Source: Cruorifilaria tuberocauda (lineage: Eukaryota > Nematoda > Chromadorea > Rhabditida > Onchocercidae). Taken from it: a stretch of DNA of 64,000 bases. The stretch is from assembly GCA_013365365.1 (NCBI GenBank), contig JABVXU010000005.1, positions 62,001 to 126,000 on the forward strand, read 5' to 3'. Position 1 is the stretch's first letter, and each line of letters opens with the position of its first letter. The position numbers and the translations under genes are program-made. This document shows positions 1-12,616 of the stretch, one piece after another. The notes beneath the pieces are model-generated. The model did not search any database. It was not told where the DNA came from and saw only the letters and a program-made list of their open reading frames with translations.

Positions 1-259
1 TGCTGAAAAGTTCCATTTTTTAATACTTCGTTAAAGCAAATTTTCAAATAATATCACAATTGTGAAAGCAATTGAAATATGTAATCAGATAAGTTTTAAT
101 TCTTTACTGTTTAACAAGTTTTCGTTACTTATTATTATCATAACATTTTATAAAACAACGAATTATAGATGATTAAAAATTACTTAATGAAAAGTTATAT
201 TCAATGCTACTCAAAGACTTTTGTGATTAATCAATTCTGTATCATCGATTAGTCTCTTC

Positions 260-1038
260 TTAACCTTGCATTGCTCGTTGCAATTCCTGTTTCACATTTT
301 CCGGAAGTGCTGGAAATTATGCAATTGTTAAAAAGGATGTGATATAAATTGATGAAAAAGTTAAATTCGTATCCGAAATTCGTATCCTTCTAAAAGTGTC
401 ACAATTGAATTGAATAGCTAAAATAAACGATTACATTTGATGATCGTATCAATTTGCGCCTGTTTCTGTAATGGCGTTAATGCGGCGTCCTTAGCAATAG
501 AGCTTAGTTTTGCGTCAGCATTTCTTGCATCAGGTGACAATTTTTTTATAGCCGCTTGATGTTGTAGTTCAGCTTGTCGCAGAGCATTTAATGCTTGCTG
601 CTTGAATTCTCGAAAAGATTTCTGCAAATTTTATGATTTATCTGCGAATTATTGATCGAGATATCCGATCATATTGCTATTAGTTTAAAATTTTATCAAT
701 TTACATATCCACTGTTTGGTTTTGATGAATTTGTGTAAAGTTGAAGTCAATGAACTAACTTGAACTTTCGGGCTCCGTTGACCAATCCATGATTCAATTA
801 ACCTTTCCATTTCACTATCAGTCCGTTGTGCACCGCTAGCAAGTAACCGTTCAAATTCCCTGATAACATCTTGTGATTCGCCAATCAAAAATGGCGGTAC
901 TTGTTGGATTGGTTGTTGTTGTTGCTGCACTTGTTGTTGTTGTTGTTGCACTTGTTGTTGTTGTTGCTGCAAATGTTGCTGTCGTCGTTGAGCAATAACG
1001 CATGAAATAAGTAAGCTAGCAATTATGAATTCCTTCAT
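260..1038 (-). CDS. SXP/RAL-2 family secreted protein, polyglutamine type
   Basis: Three exons join in frame: 760-1038, 435-621 and 260-309, giving 171 residues with a TAA stop at 260-262. The protein starts with a signal peptide (MKEFIIASLLISCVIAQ). A glutamine-rich stretch (about residues 17-50) follows, then an alpha-helical SXP/RAL-2 (DUF148) domain from about residue 52 to the end. Recognisable parts are REFERLLASG, SFREFKQQALNALRQAEL and the C-terminal IIKSLPENVKQELQRAM. Both introns have consensus ends (donors GTTAGT and GTAATC; acceptors TTTGCAG and TTTCCAG). The family is nematode-restricted and secreted, and its filarial members are known immunodominant antigens. Its biochemical role is not settled. 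The length fits the usual 150-180 residues. The start is the first ATG, immediately before the signal peptide. The family call is strong; assignment to a particular paralogue is not possible from sequence alone. Confidence 0.92.
904..985 (-). repeat. CAA/CAG glutamine-codon minisatellite inside the SXP gene
   Basis: On the minus strand the exon carries imperfect 21-nt units reading six glutamines plus a valine, repeated about twice and then decaying into QQQQQPIQQV. Units are mostly CAA with interspersed CAG. The repeat keeps frame, so length variants in multiples of 21 nt would be tolerated. Confidence 0.85.
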
Positions 1039-2864
1039 TTTTTTTTCACGTTATCTGAAAATAGAATAAGTAAAATGCGTGAAACAGTACGTGATGTAAA
1101 ATGTATTAAAAACGTAGGGAAAAAAATGAAATGAATAAATTTAAGAGAAAAAAAAATGACTGGTTCTGTTGATGTACTGTTTTGATTACTGGGTGAAACG
1201 GAAAATGACATTTTATATATTCCTCTTGAAGTAAGTGAATCATTAGCGGGTAAAAGATAGCAGTGATAATTTCACTTAATCAATCAATCATCGTCTTATT
1301 CCTCGGTAAAATAGTTCCATTTGTACTTTCCATATTGATATGTTACTTAAATACGTATGAAAATAATTTTTCTCGTCAAAAAAACAAATTATCAATTTAT
1401 CAAAACATTGCAGAATTCAATTTTTCCATTCCTTTTTAAGTTTAAGCGCAAACTATTTATTATTTAGTAATTTTCATTCATTAGAGTAATTTAATTTTAA
1501 TTAAATATCAGCTTACTGTCATATTTAAGATCAAAGTATGCAAAAGTTTTAGGAATGACAAATTTTCAATATCATTTCAAGGTATACCAATTACAGTAAC
1601 CCAAGTTCTTTTTTTACCCTACCGAAAGTTGCACCTAAAATATTGCTAATTTATGAATAATTATACTTAATCTATTCTAGTAAAATACTTCAACATTCTT
1701 TACTTACATCAGTGTTTAACGGTAAAAAAAACCTGAAAAGACTGTTTGTTTACAGTTCAAATTAATTTGTCCTTAATATGGCTTCATCTTAGCTTCATTT
1801 TCTATCTTGAAATAATTTGAACTAAGAAGTCAGTTTAATTTAATTTAATTATATTTGACGTCTCTTTCATAAAAGAAATTCCTTTTTCCTTCAATTTCAA
1901 CTTTGTGGTATGTTTACCAAACTGTATTGAAATAAAATGAATTAATTGTTCATGAATTGCGCTGCGACGATAATGTATTTCTCACTGTTTGAACAAATTT
2001 ATTGGCCTTTAAAAACTGGTTGCATTACCTGTTACCTGGTGAAGTTAATTAAATTAAATAAAAAATATAAAGTCTCATGCATTATGTATCGCTTCTTCTG
2101 TTATTTCAATGAGCGATTTTTTTTTTTGCTTGCGACAATTTAACGAATGGTTGGTGATACCAGTTATCTGTGTAAAATTTATCACTGACCGTCGCTGTAT
2201 CATAGCTATGGGTCAGTTTAAATGAGAAGAGAAAATGGGTTAATTTTGTAAAATTTGAAATTTCGAATTTTACAAGGATGGAAAGTTTAAGAGTGATAAA
2301 GATCAAAAAGAGTGTTAAAATTGATAGAAAAAATATGCTGTGAGTTATGGAGATTTAGAAATGATAATTTAACTTTTTGGAATAGCATGAATGAAAAAAT
2401 AGCAACAATGAATTGTATTGATAAATGATTAAAAAACTATTTGAGCATTACTTTGATCAATCTATTTGATCAATCAACTTCTTCTAAACAAGTAATAGAA
2501 CAATTCAATTGAAAACTGAAAGCAGAAAGCTAATGTCACCAAAAAAAAAAAACTTTATCACCAAAATGAAAATTTTCAAATCGATCCGTGAATGAAATAT
2601 TCGCCTAAAGTCATTTGAAAAATTTTCCCATAAACTTTGTGAATTCTCTATCTCTTAACAACTATATAAGTTATTATATATTATTGATTTTATTCTCTTT
2701 TCCTCTTTAATGTAAAATGTGAAACTTTAAAGGATAGTGCGAATAAGAGAGAAAGAGTTCGACTGTATGATTGTCATTTTTGCTGATTAATTGAATGAAA
2801 CATTGAATTTAATCGTTCTCGAATTATTTTTCATGATAATCGGGCATTTAGACTAAGTAGATTT
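1039..2864. other. Intergenic region, no gene seen
   Basis: AT-rich sequence between the SXP gene and the tentative small gene at 2865. The short ORFs here have no splice context, protein-like composition or recognisable motif. The first few hundred bases beyond 1039 should contain the SXP promoter, but no specific element could be identified. Confidence 0.5.
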
Positions 2865-3352
2865 ATGAAATTCAACTCCTTCTTCACTTTTCTTCTCTTC
2901 TTTCTTTCAATGTTATCAGAAGATAGCTTTTATTCCAGAGAAGAGATCTTTCAAGAAGGTCGAAAAATGGTATCTTCATTCTATTTATGATCATTTAAAT
3001 CAGTGAAGAGTATTAAATTTAAAGTTTAGAATTAATTTAAATTTAAATTTTGTTAGTTCGATAGATAATTTTGCGATAAAATGAAACAAAACAAAAATTT
3101 ACACTCGAACATGTCGAGAGAGTCTTGATCTGTCGCTGAATCCGACGGATAACAAATGAAATGTTCTTATTTTTAATCTGCAATGTTGTGTGATAAGTGA
3201 ATGATAAAATCTTTTTCGTCAAAATTCATGATTGACCTTTACGACTAATTTATCTTTCATAGGTCACTTTACACGACTTTCATTCTACATCGGCGAAGGC
3301 TGGTATTTTCTGGATCAGCGCCTTCTGGATTTCTGGATTTCTGCTAATTTAA
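2865..3352 (+). CDS. Tentative two-exon gene for a 64-residue secreted or membrane peptide
   Basis: An ATG at 2865 opens a classic signal sequence (MKFNSFFTFLLFFLSMLS) followed by a charged stretch (REEIFQEGRKM). It reaches a possible donor GTATCT after 2969. A consensus acceptor (CTTTCATAG) ends at 3262, and the phase-0 join continues for 29 codons to a TAA at 3350-3352. The second exon encodes HDFHSTSAKAG and then an aromatic hydrophobic tail (IFWISAFWISGFLLI). The product would be signal peptide, short ectodomain and C-terminal hydrophobic segment. No family is recognised. The STSAKAG-FW part is faintly like the cytoplasmic edge of DEG/ENaC channels, but a signal peptide would not fit that family. 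The alternative is chance ORFs. Confidence 0.3.
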
Positions 3353-5506
3353 CTCTTTGAAAATTAATTAATAAATAATTTACTTCAATGCTTCACAAAA
3401 TAAATGAAAAATTATTAGATTCTAACTTTTCAAAAAAAAAAAAAGAATAGCTTAGAAATTATTGAAAACTTTAATAATTCCATTTTCACTATAAGTAAAA
3501 TAACTTTATCTATTCTTTAGACCTTATTTGAGCCTACAATTAAGTGCAATACTTTCAGATGATTCCAGGTGATCAGTTACTTTCAGAATAATGCTAAACA
3601 TGAATCGATTCATTTATTAGTAAGTAATATTATTACTTCCTATGCGGAAATACAACAAGAAGTTTGTCAGACACTGCAAAAGTGAGCATAACAGGAATGA
3701 TTTCTTATCATATCAAAACTTTTATTGCATACCGATGAAATTGCAAACTTATTTCTGACGTCACAGCTATCAGTTAGCTTTATGTATTTCAATCAAGGAG
3801 CAATGAATATGATAAAAATGGATGCGATAACTCATATCAATATTCACTCACTCGAATTTATGACAAAGTTATTCACAATGTTCTAATTCATATCTATTAT
3901 ACAGGTTTGCTTTCTACAATAGTATGCTAGATCTTATTAGCTATTACTCTTCCTTAAATAGCAAAAAATATTACTTGAAAGATTAAAGTTGAGGCAAAGT
4001 AAGGCAAAATATGCAAAGTTCGAGATGTATAATGACCTATTTACAAAAATAAAACAATGAAATTTTGTTTTTTTAATTTCAAAGAAATTGAATTATACAG
4101 TTTATATGAGAATTTGCCTGATGAAAACTTACCATTGTCATATAAAACAAATAAATAAACAACTTGCATATGCAAAAACGACACTAACCCTTTTTCAATT
4201 TTATTTTCATCATTTTTAAATTCATTTTAATCAAGCAATTTTGAAATATCACGCAAAAAATGGAAAATAATAATTACTCGCAGAAGATCAGGGAATTTTT
4301 CAGAATAAGATGAACGTTCGATTTAGCAGTTCAATGAACTTTGACCCTTTTTTCTGTTGTTCTCCTCAATTTGAATGAATATCGAAAGTGCGTTAAACCA
4401 ATCTAAATAATATTTTTGAAATTACTCTTTGGATTGAATTTAATTTGTTTTTTTCATGCTTGTTACTGTCAATTTGAATTTGAATTTCAATCAAAATATA
4501 CATTGTTGATGATTTTTTCTCAGTACTTTTTTATCGGTTCATCCGTTTTTTCTTCCGCTACAACTGTTCATAGAATTGTTGGAAAAATTATAAGGAGAAA
4601 GAAGAAAAGAAAGTCGAATTGTCGACGAGGGCAATGCTTTTCAGTATGGAAAAGGAAAAGCTATACGATATAAGGAAGTCGAAAATTCATCAAGCTAGTC
4701 GAGAAGCTTTTCCTTTCTACTTAAGACAACTCTTTCTTCCATTATAGTGTAACTCTTTCTTCCTTTCTAGTTGAATGAGAGAATATCGTTGATGAACTTT
4801 TGTTATGTATTAGATGATGTTTTCTTTTTTCTTTTGTTGGTACAATCTGTTATTAATCGTAATTAATGATAAGTAATTTGTCAGGATAAAAAATAAACAA
4901 TTTAAATTTTTAAATTTCTTTTAAATGTTCCTTCAATTTGATTTGTAAAAATATTCAATTATTGATAGCGTTTCATAAATGTTATTAGCAGGAATTAACC
5001 GGTAAATGGAGATTTATTCAGGTTGAATTATTTGTTTGCAAAGTTTAAATATTCAATAAATGATATGATTGGTTTCATAAAGTTGGTTTCATACAGCTAT
5101 AACGAATTATTATTAGCATTGATCATGAAATTTGAGAATACTGCAAAATTACCAATGAAATCTTCTAAAAGAAATTTTGAAAATTAAACAAAGATCGAAA
5201 CGAATGTATAAAAAAGTTTTTTTGGAAAGAGCGAATTAAGATTAATTTTGAACAACTTCATAATCTGAAATACTTTATTCCTTTCTTTCTCTTTCTCTCT
5301 CTTTCTCTCTCTCCTAAGAAATCTTCATTTTTGACTGCTCACTATTTTTCTTCTGTCTCGAAAATATTAATATGCTTCTGATTTATCTTTGCCTTTCTTT
5401 TTTTTATTGGAATTCAAAATGGTGTTCGAATAGCTGTTTTAACATTAAAAAGCATGAAACTGAAAAGAATGAAATTAAACCTATGATCTTATGAAAAAGT
5501 CCATTT

Positions 5507-5549
<43 letters not shown>

Positions 5550-6270
5550 TTCTTTGTTTATTTTTCGAAGAGATCTCTTCAAAACTATTCAAATTTCCAG
5601 TGAATAAATTCAATCATTAGGACCAAAATCTTTTTCTATTTCTTTTTTTTTTCATTACTTATTTTAAATATTTTCATGCTTCAATTTTTATTTTTTTTTG
5701 AAAACTAAATTTATAAGCCTAATGAGAAAAGCTCAGAGATGATTGAAGGAAATTAGCTGTGGCATTTCCTGATTTCCCGAAGTGTTCATTAGTGAGGATG
5801 CAAAGCACATGCAAAACGATTCGTTATCATTTCACTTTTACTTTTCAACAATAGTTCATAACGAATTGCCATTAAATTCTTATCAGTATGCTAAATTAAA
5901 TTCAAATTTTCCTCTTTAACTTTTCCTCTTCTTCTGCTATATTTCTAATTTTAAAGCTTATTGTTTCTTTTTTTTTCTTCACTATAAAAATGGCAACCTT
6001 TCTAGAAATCTTGAAAATTTTTATTTTATAGATATGAAAATGGAAAAGTAATGTTACTTTATTAATTTAAGGTAAAGATGAATATTCAATCGATAATATC
6101 GTACCGATATACCTTACCGTTACATATATTATTGATACAGTATCCGCATCATATCGTATCGTATAATTTCATTCTTTTTGACCGTGTACACGATGAGAGT
6201 TATTCTGCAGTAAAATAAACTTTTGATAGTAAGAATTAATTGGTGTAATATTAAATGAGGAAGGATTAGC
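3353..6270. other. Intergenic region upstream of the amino acid transporter
   Basis: No convincing gene is seen. It holds CT-rich microsatellites near 5280-5312 and 5511-5544. A possible acceptor-bounded open stretch (4523-4672, plus strand) ends in a very basic segment with two cysteines (SNCRRGQCFSVWKRKSYTI). That stretch has no start codon and no phase-matched partner. The transporter promoter should lie in the right-hand part. Confidence 0.4.
5511..5544. repeat. (CT)n microsatellite
   Basis: A pure CT dinucleotide run of about 34 nt in intergenic DNA. On the opposite strand it reads as an Arg-Glu ORF, which is a repeat artefact. Confidence 0.95.
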
Positions 6271-6287
6271 TTTGTTTTAGCAATAGG
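6271..6287 (+). promoter_or_regulatory. Probable spliced-leader acceptor before the transporter start
   Basis: TTTGTTTTAG ends at 6280, seven bases before the ATG at 6288. An upstream ATG at 6255 is closed by a TAG after four codons, and mRNA starting at this acceptor would omit it. Most nematode mRNAs receive a spliced leader at such a site. Inferred from sequence only. Confidence 0.5.
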
Positions 6288-9200
6288 ATGACCTCTGACC
6301 GATTTGCATCGTTGAATCGATACAAAACAATAGGAGATGAATTTTTGGAACATTCTGAATGGATCCGTAAACTTCGAACACCATCGTTGATTGGAATTGG
6401 TTAGTAATTATCTTTTAAATTTAAAAAAAAAAAAAATTATACGTGAGATTTATTGATTGAAATAAAAGTAAATGTAGTAGAAGTGATAATAATCTATCAA
6501 AACGAAATTTCATAAGTTTTATAAATCAATAAGATATTTCAAATAGAGATGTTTTGCTACTTTTTGTTTGAGTTATTCTCTTATCATGAATACTGTCTCA
6601 GCTTAATCAGCTTAATTAGATAAATTTGAACAATCGTTTTATTTTTGTCTTCCATTTTCTATCTCATTATTTTAAGAAATACTATATTCTCATTTTCAAT
6701 AGTATCAACTGACAAAGATTTATTATTCACAAACGGAAAAGTAAACCTTGCACTCATTTTTCATAGAATATATGGCAATTTGTGATTATTTGACTTTTTT
6801 TTCAAGCAATTTTTGAAATCGCATAAAACGAATTATGAATTACAGCCTCTGTTCTAACGATACCCTTCGGTGTATTTATCATAACTCCGTATGTGGTGAT
6901 GAATGTTTCGGGACCTTCAGCATCGTTATCATTGTTGATTGCTTTTATCATTATGATCTTATCCGGTTGTATTTACTTCTGTTATATATTAAAATTGAAA
7001 AATGACATAAATGAAATAAATTTTAGGAAAAATCATAATTTAATCTTGGATCAAGATTGAGAGATTGATTGCGAGATTTATGTTACTAATATTGCTATTA
7101 TTAAATGAAAATATTTCAAAGCAACAAAATACTCAAATGTTACCTTTCCTGAAATATCGTAATATGATTTCAAGATATTAATCAATAGTATAATATTTAG
7201 GGTTGCATATGAATGAATTGATGTGTTCGATGCCAAAAAGTTGCTTACTCTATAATTTTACATATGTCAGTTTTGGTGAAATACCAGCATTTCTGGTTGG
7301 TTGGATATCATTACTCGATTTTATCATTTGTATTGTTATTGTGGCTAAAAATTGGAGCAATCATATGGTATTGATTTTTTTAACTTTGTTCAAAACAGTA
7401 CTGTTATATAATCAAATGTTATAAAATATAAAACAAATGGAATGATTAAAATATAATAGTAATGAAATATAATAAAAAAAGAGATGCATGCATAAGAGAG
7501 CAAATGCATTCATTTTAAATTTAAATTTAAATTCGTAATTTTCAGAATTTATTATTTCATGGACTATTTGATAAGCATTTCACAATGGAGATACCTTATC
7601 GTTTTGGTTCAATTTTTGCAACAAAAATAGATTTCTTTGCTGTATTAGCCATTTTTGTTGCATCAATTATATTATGCTGTAGCATTCGAGTGAGTAATTT
7701 ACTTTTCTCTCAATATAGCTCATTTGAAAACTTTCTTAAAATGAGCATAGATAATTTTAAAACTGATAAAATTGAAATAAATGTACGGAGAAGAGTGTAA
7801 ACAATCTTCTAATCAAGATCAAAATAACAGGTATTAGCTACTGTATCGATAATAATGATAACTGTATGTGCCTTGGCAACAAGCAGTACCGCATTTGTTG
7901 GCTTCTATTTTGCTGATCCAAAAAACTGGTTGGCTTCTGGCTTTTTTAAAGATGGCGCTACTGGTGTATGTTTTTCTCTTTAGATTATCGTTCTCAAAAT
8001 TTACTCGAATTCATTTTTCCTGTTTTCAACTAGAATTTTGCTATATTTCAATCTATCATAGCTAACTCCTTATGTACCTCATCCGGTAACAAAAAGTAAT
8101 CCGGTTATCGATTTAAATTATTAATGAAGAAGAATTTTCTAGTTTTATGCATGAAGATTTCATGCTATATTGCTATATTCATTGATTTTAATTCTGGTAT
8201 CATGAAGAATTAGGTGATAACCGGATTCTTTCGAGCATAAAGTAAAAATACTGATTTGCTTTATTAATAATATTACGATATTATGCTTTATTATGCTTTT
8301 ATTATGATTATGAATATCATGCTTCATTAATAAATAAACAATATTACAGATGATAAAAGGTGCATCGAATTATTTATGTACTTATATTGGAATTGAAACA
8401 TTCAGTTTTTTGTTGGAAGAGACGAAAAATCCACGGAAACGAGTTCCATCAATTATGCCATTCATAATCATCGCCTTAACATTAATTATCTTTTTAACAA
8501 CAATGATTATCACATTGGTTGCTGATATTTCTACATATTCCAATGATATGCTTTTTCCAGATATTTTTGACAAACTCAGGATACCTTCCGCGAAGTAAAC
8601 TGTTATTACCTATACTTTCGAAAATAAGACGAATTATTACTTTTCTTTGTACTTTTTCAACTTATATTTATCTAATATTCTCATGAAAAAATAGATTTTT
8701 AAGATTGCAAATTTAAAATTATTTTTTAAAATTTCAAAAAATATGCAAAAAATTAGAGTAAGATAAGGTGTGATAAAAATTATAATTATAGAAAATGATA
8801 ATACTAGAGAGAAATTTTAATAAATTTTCATATTTAGTAAAAAAAACTTTCCTCTTCTAAGATATGTAATGGCAGTTGGATCAGTTTGTGGCTTATCTGG
8901 AACAATGCTTGCAGTATTCATACCAGCAACAAGAATGTTATCATCACTTTGTAGTGATAAGTTACTTCCCATAAGTCGAGTAGCTCATACAAGCAAGAAA
9001 CGAGGAGTACCATATTATGCAATCCTATCATGCGCATTTATCTCATCTTCACTTCTTATTCTCAATATTACTAAATTATTTGGAATTATCGCTTTCACTA
9101 CTCCACTAAGATTAATATTACTTGTAAGATTTAATAATATTACTTAGTATTTTCTTGTAAAATTTCTAATTCATTTATTGTTTAGGCTTGTTTAGTATAT

Positions 9201-12200
9201 GATCAACGTTACAATGCAAATATCGTTGGATTATTTCGTGAAACAACATTTTATCGTGATATTCATTATCATAAAAGATATAAGACGGGATCTTTCAATA
9301 TCGATACAGATTCATCCTCCATTACTATTTCCAGGTAAATTTAAATTATTACTGTATGTTAATACAGTAATAATCAACATTTCCAAGTAAATTTATAGCA
9401 TACAGTAATAATTAGCATACTAAATATTTTGATGATAACTAATCAGCATACTAAATACTTGGTGATAAATAATCAGCATACCAAATACTTTGGTGATAAA
9501 TAATCAGCATACTAAATACTTTGATGATAAATAATCAGCATACTAAATACTTTCATGATAATATAAGAGTACTAAATATTTTCTAAAATATTTCCGTGAT
9601 TTAAATTTTTTTCTAATTATGCAGTTAGATAATCTAAATAGCAGTTAGTAAATCATTCTCTTTTACATATTATCTATCTTATCACAGATTTTATCATCAT
9701 CAAATATATTATCATCGAATTATCTCTACTAAATGTCATGAAATTGCTTACAGCATTGTTTTATTTGTAAAATCAGCGTGATAAAGAATTAAGCGCTTTC
9801 TTTCAGTTTTTTTCCATCAGAAAAATTCCTCATAATTTACAGGTGGAGTACAGATGATGAAAGCAATGAAGTAATTGGAAGTTATGAAATTCTACGAAAT
9901 ATCATAGCTGAACAAGAAGTACAATATGATCAATGGTTGAAAAAGGTATGTCAATTTCATTAATTACATTTGCGTGAATTCATTAATTAGCATTTTGTTT
10001 GATTTTGACGTAAAATCAGATGATAGATAATTCATGAAAAATTAATTTCTTCAAACTCAAATATGAATAATTCAAATGAGAGAATCATGCTTGCAGTATT
10101 CATACCAGCAACAAGAAAATTTATTTACATGTAACATTAAATGTATTGGATGCTAGGATACACGTCTGCTACGTCTCTTGCGTGTCGCCTGAATAATTCT
10201 GACGTAAAATCAACGTTTCTCGAAAATATTAACCATTAAAATATGCTCGCTGAATTTTATTTATATTTATATTTTTTCAAATAATCATATTTTATTTTTA
10301 GTTATCATCAATGAATGAAAATTTGGGATTGCTGTCAAATATGGAAGAAGTGAACAGAAGGTGGAATGAGGGAATTTTGGCTAAAAGATCTTTCATCAAT
10401 TGTCGATACAATACATTCAGAAATGTTTGTGTTTATTTATTTGTTAATAACAAAGTTATGATATTTCTGCTTATTAAAATTCACTGCATATACTTATATC
10501 TTTCTAATAATTACATGTTACTCTTCTCATTATTTTATATTCAAAGAATAATTTCTAGTTATCATCGTAGTTAAAATGAAATAAGCACTAATTCAGCTTC
10601 TGATTCAAGAAAAAAAAATTAATATCAAAATAGAATAAATCAAAATAATTTCATTAGCAAGCTATTTGAATTTAATTTAGTTGATATTATGAAGTGTTAA
10701 AATATTTGTTTTTTTTTAAAGTTTTCCCAAAATTTTTGAAGTTGATTCAGTCCGAATCGCTGGTAGAAAATCTGAAAGAAACAGCGAAATTTTGTCAGAA
10801 TCGAAAACAACTATCATTATCATCACTTGATGATTATCAGCTTGATCATAATTGTATCAGATCACCATGTTATCCTTGCATTAGTGCTACAAGTAAGTGT
10901 CTTTCTTATAGGAATTCAAAGTATGAATAAAACAATAAAATCTCTGATTATTTCAATAGACAGCTTCAAATTTTAGCTATTAATGCCACTGCAACTATAG
11001 AAACCGGTAGACCTGAAAACTGAGTTTCTACAAACTTCTCTTGTTGACTTTTGCCTCCATGTAACATGTGATATGTCCCTTATGGTTTCTGAGCTAATCG
11101 ATTGAGTGATAATTAATATTTCTTGAAAGAGCGATCAGTATTTCTTATCAATTTCTTAAATTTAATTAGTTTCTTAAATTCAATTTCTTAAATTTAATTA
11201 AATTTTGAGAACTTCACTTTAAGTTTATGATTTCTTATTTTCTAACTTCCATTTCTATTTCAAAAAAAAAACAAAAGTATCTCTTTATTGCAGCTGATAT
11301 GAGGAAATGTAGATTTCATATTTTTGAACATGACATTCCGGAGAGGCCATACTGGAATAAATATACTGGATCAATACATGGTTCAGAAGACTTCGATAAA
11401 ACTGACCATAAACGGTCAATGAGAACTTTATCATTTGTCATTATAATTTCCGTAACTATTGGATTTCTGGTTCTGAAAACGGAAAGTGGTTTAACGAAAG
11501 TACGTATGTTCAGCTAACTAGCTGTGAGATTTTCCTATTTCTCTCAATAAATAATTGCTTCATAAATTGTTGAAAGGAATTATTTAATTTAAAAAAAAAA
11601 TGAAAGTAAGAATATAAAACCTGACAATAATTTATTACAATATTAGATCTTTCCATTCTTCCAAAAAGTTTCACTATTTGAATTTAGAACAATTATTCGG
11701 AAGAAAGAGAGAGTACAAACAGATAATTCCTTTTAAACTTAATTCAAAAGTCTACTTAGATCAATAATTTAAAAAAAATTCAATTCATCCTCTCAGTTTG
11801 CGCTTAAAAATATCTCACCTATAATTTCGCAGTGCACGCGTGCATGCACTGATTGCACTTTGCATTACTAATTACACGCTTCTCTTATGATACAATATTG
11901 AATGATTGCATAATATCACTCCAATTTTCATATAAAAGTGGAAGCTCTATATTTCGGATTTTTGAATGAATTACAATTTAAAATTAATTTCTAGCTATAT
12001 TCAATCATACTAATGCCAATGGCATGCATTACTTTGGGATATCTCGTAAAAAATATTGCCCGACAAACAGTTAATCCGGCGAACAATGAACGAAGCTGTA
12101 AAACACCTGTATTCCCGTACCTCACACTTTTTACAATCTTTTTGACCACAGTGATAGCTTGTACCGCTGATTATATCACAATGATCGGATTTATTGCTTG

Positions 12201-12616
12201 GATTATTACTGGTTAGTAAGTTTTCAATCGTTTTCCTTACAAAAATTTAATCATATGGAAAATAAGATGTGAATTAAGTTCAAACATAAATCGCAAAAGA
12301 AGATTAAACTTTCATATAATTCAATCCCTAAACGTTTTATGATTACAAAAAACTTGAAGAAATTTCTTTGCGTCGCTTGCGTCATTAAGAAATTCAATAT
12401 TTCAAACATCTTCCTAAATTTTAATAGATTGTATCAAAACTTTACAATCATATTTCAGGAATGATACTCTACGCATTATACGGTTATAAGCATAGCAAAG
12501 AACGTCGTGTACTCCTTGATGGTTTAATTACTACGAATAGTATGATAAAAGATAGTTCTACAACCGGAATATTGAATAGTATAAGTGATTATCAATCTAT
12601 TGGAACCATGCTATAA
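6288..12616 (+). CDS. Cationic amino acid transporter-like protein (SLC7 / CAT family)
   Basis: Fourteen exons join in consistent phase: 6288-6399, 6846-6965, 7201-7367, 7546-7689, 7831-7965, 8350-8594, 8862-9123, 9186-9334, 9843-9945, 10302-10424, 10742-10892, 11294-11499, 11995-12211, 12459-12616 (763 residues). It is a multi-pass plasma-membrane carrier of the APC superfamily. Supporting landmarks are LRTPSLIGIG before the first helix, ADPKNW (about residue 210), EETKNPRKRVP (about 249), WAKY-like KYVMAVGSVCGLSG (about 308), and a CAT C-terminal domain (about 640-735: CKTPVFPYL ... GYKHSKE). Oddities: the first-helix motif that is usually GVGSTLGAGVYV reads ASVLTIPFGVFI. The cytoplasmic loop between exons 8 and 12 is long (about 200 residues). 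The exon 11 acceptor is uncertain: 10742 or 10751, both phase 0. Family assignment is firm; substrate preference is not. Confidence 0.88.
9414..9567. repeat. 30-31 bp minisatellite in intron 8 of the transporter
   Basis: Five imperfect tandem copies begin at about 9414, 9445, 9475, 9506 and 9537. The core is AGCATACTAAATACTTTG followed by ATGATAAATAATC. The copies lie wholly within the intron between the exons ending at 9334 and starting at 9843. Confidence 0.9.
10087..10117 (+). repeat. Exact 31-nt copy of exon 7 sequence inside intron 9
   Basis: Positions 10087-10117 are identical to 8905-8935 in exon 7 of the same gene (ATGCTTGCAGTATTC...). The copy encodes MLAVFIPATR in its source exon but sits in an intron with no splice sites of its own, so it is a dispersed duplicate rather than an extra exon. 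Confidence 0.9.
11832..11849. other. 18-nt alternating purine-pyrimidine tract
   Basis: GTGCACGCGTGCATGCAC alternates purine and pyrimidine perfectly and is GC-rich in an AT-rich intron (between transporter exons 12 and 13). AGTGCA and TGCACT at its ends also pair as an inverted repeat. Such tracts can adopt Z-form DNA, but no function is implied. Confidence 0.6.

Noticed and set aside
2865..3352. Reading the small gene as the N-terminus of a DEG/ENaC sodium channel
   Set aside because: The STSAKAG-FW resemblance is weak, the diagnostic His-Gly is missing, and channel proteins of that family do not start with a signal peptide.
4416..4673. Plus-strand ORF ending in a basic two-cysteine segment, preceded by a TTTTTTCTCAG acceptor-like site
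   Set aside because: No ATG in frame, and no phase-matched upstream exon could be found; kept only as a note in the intergenic entry.
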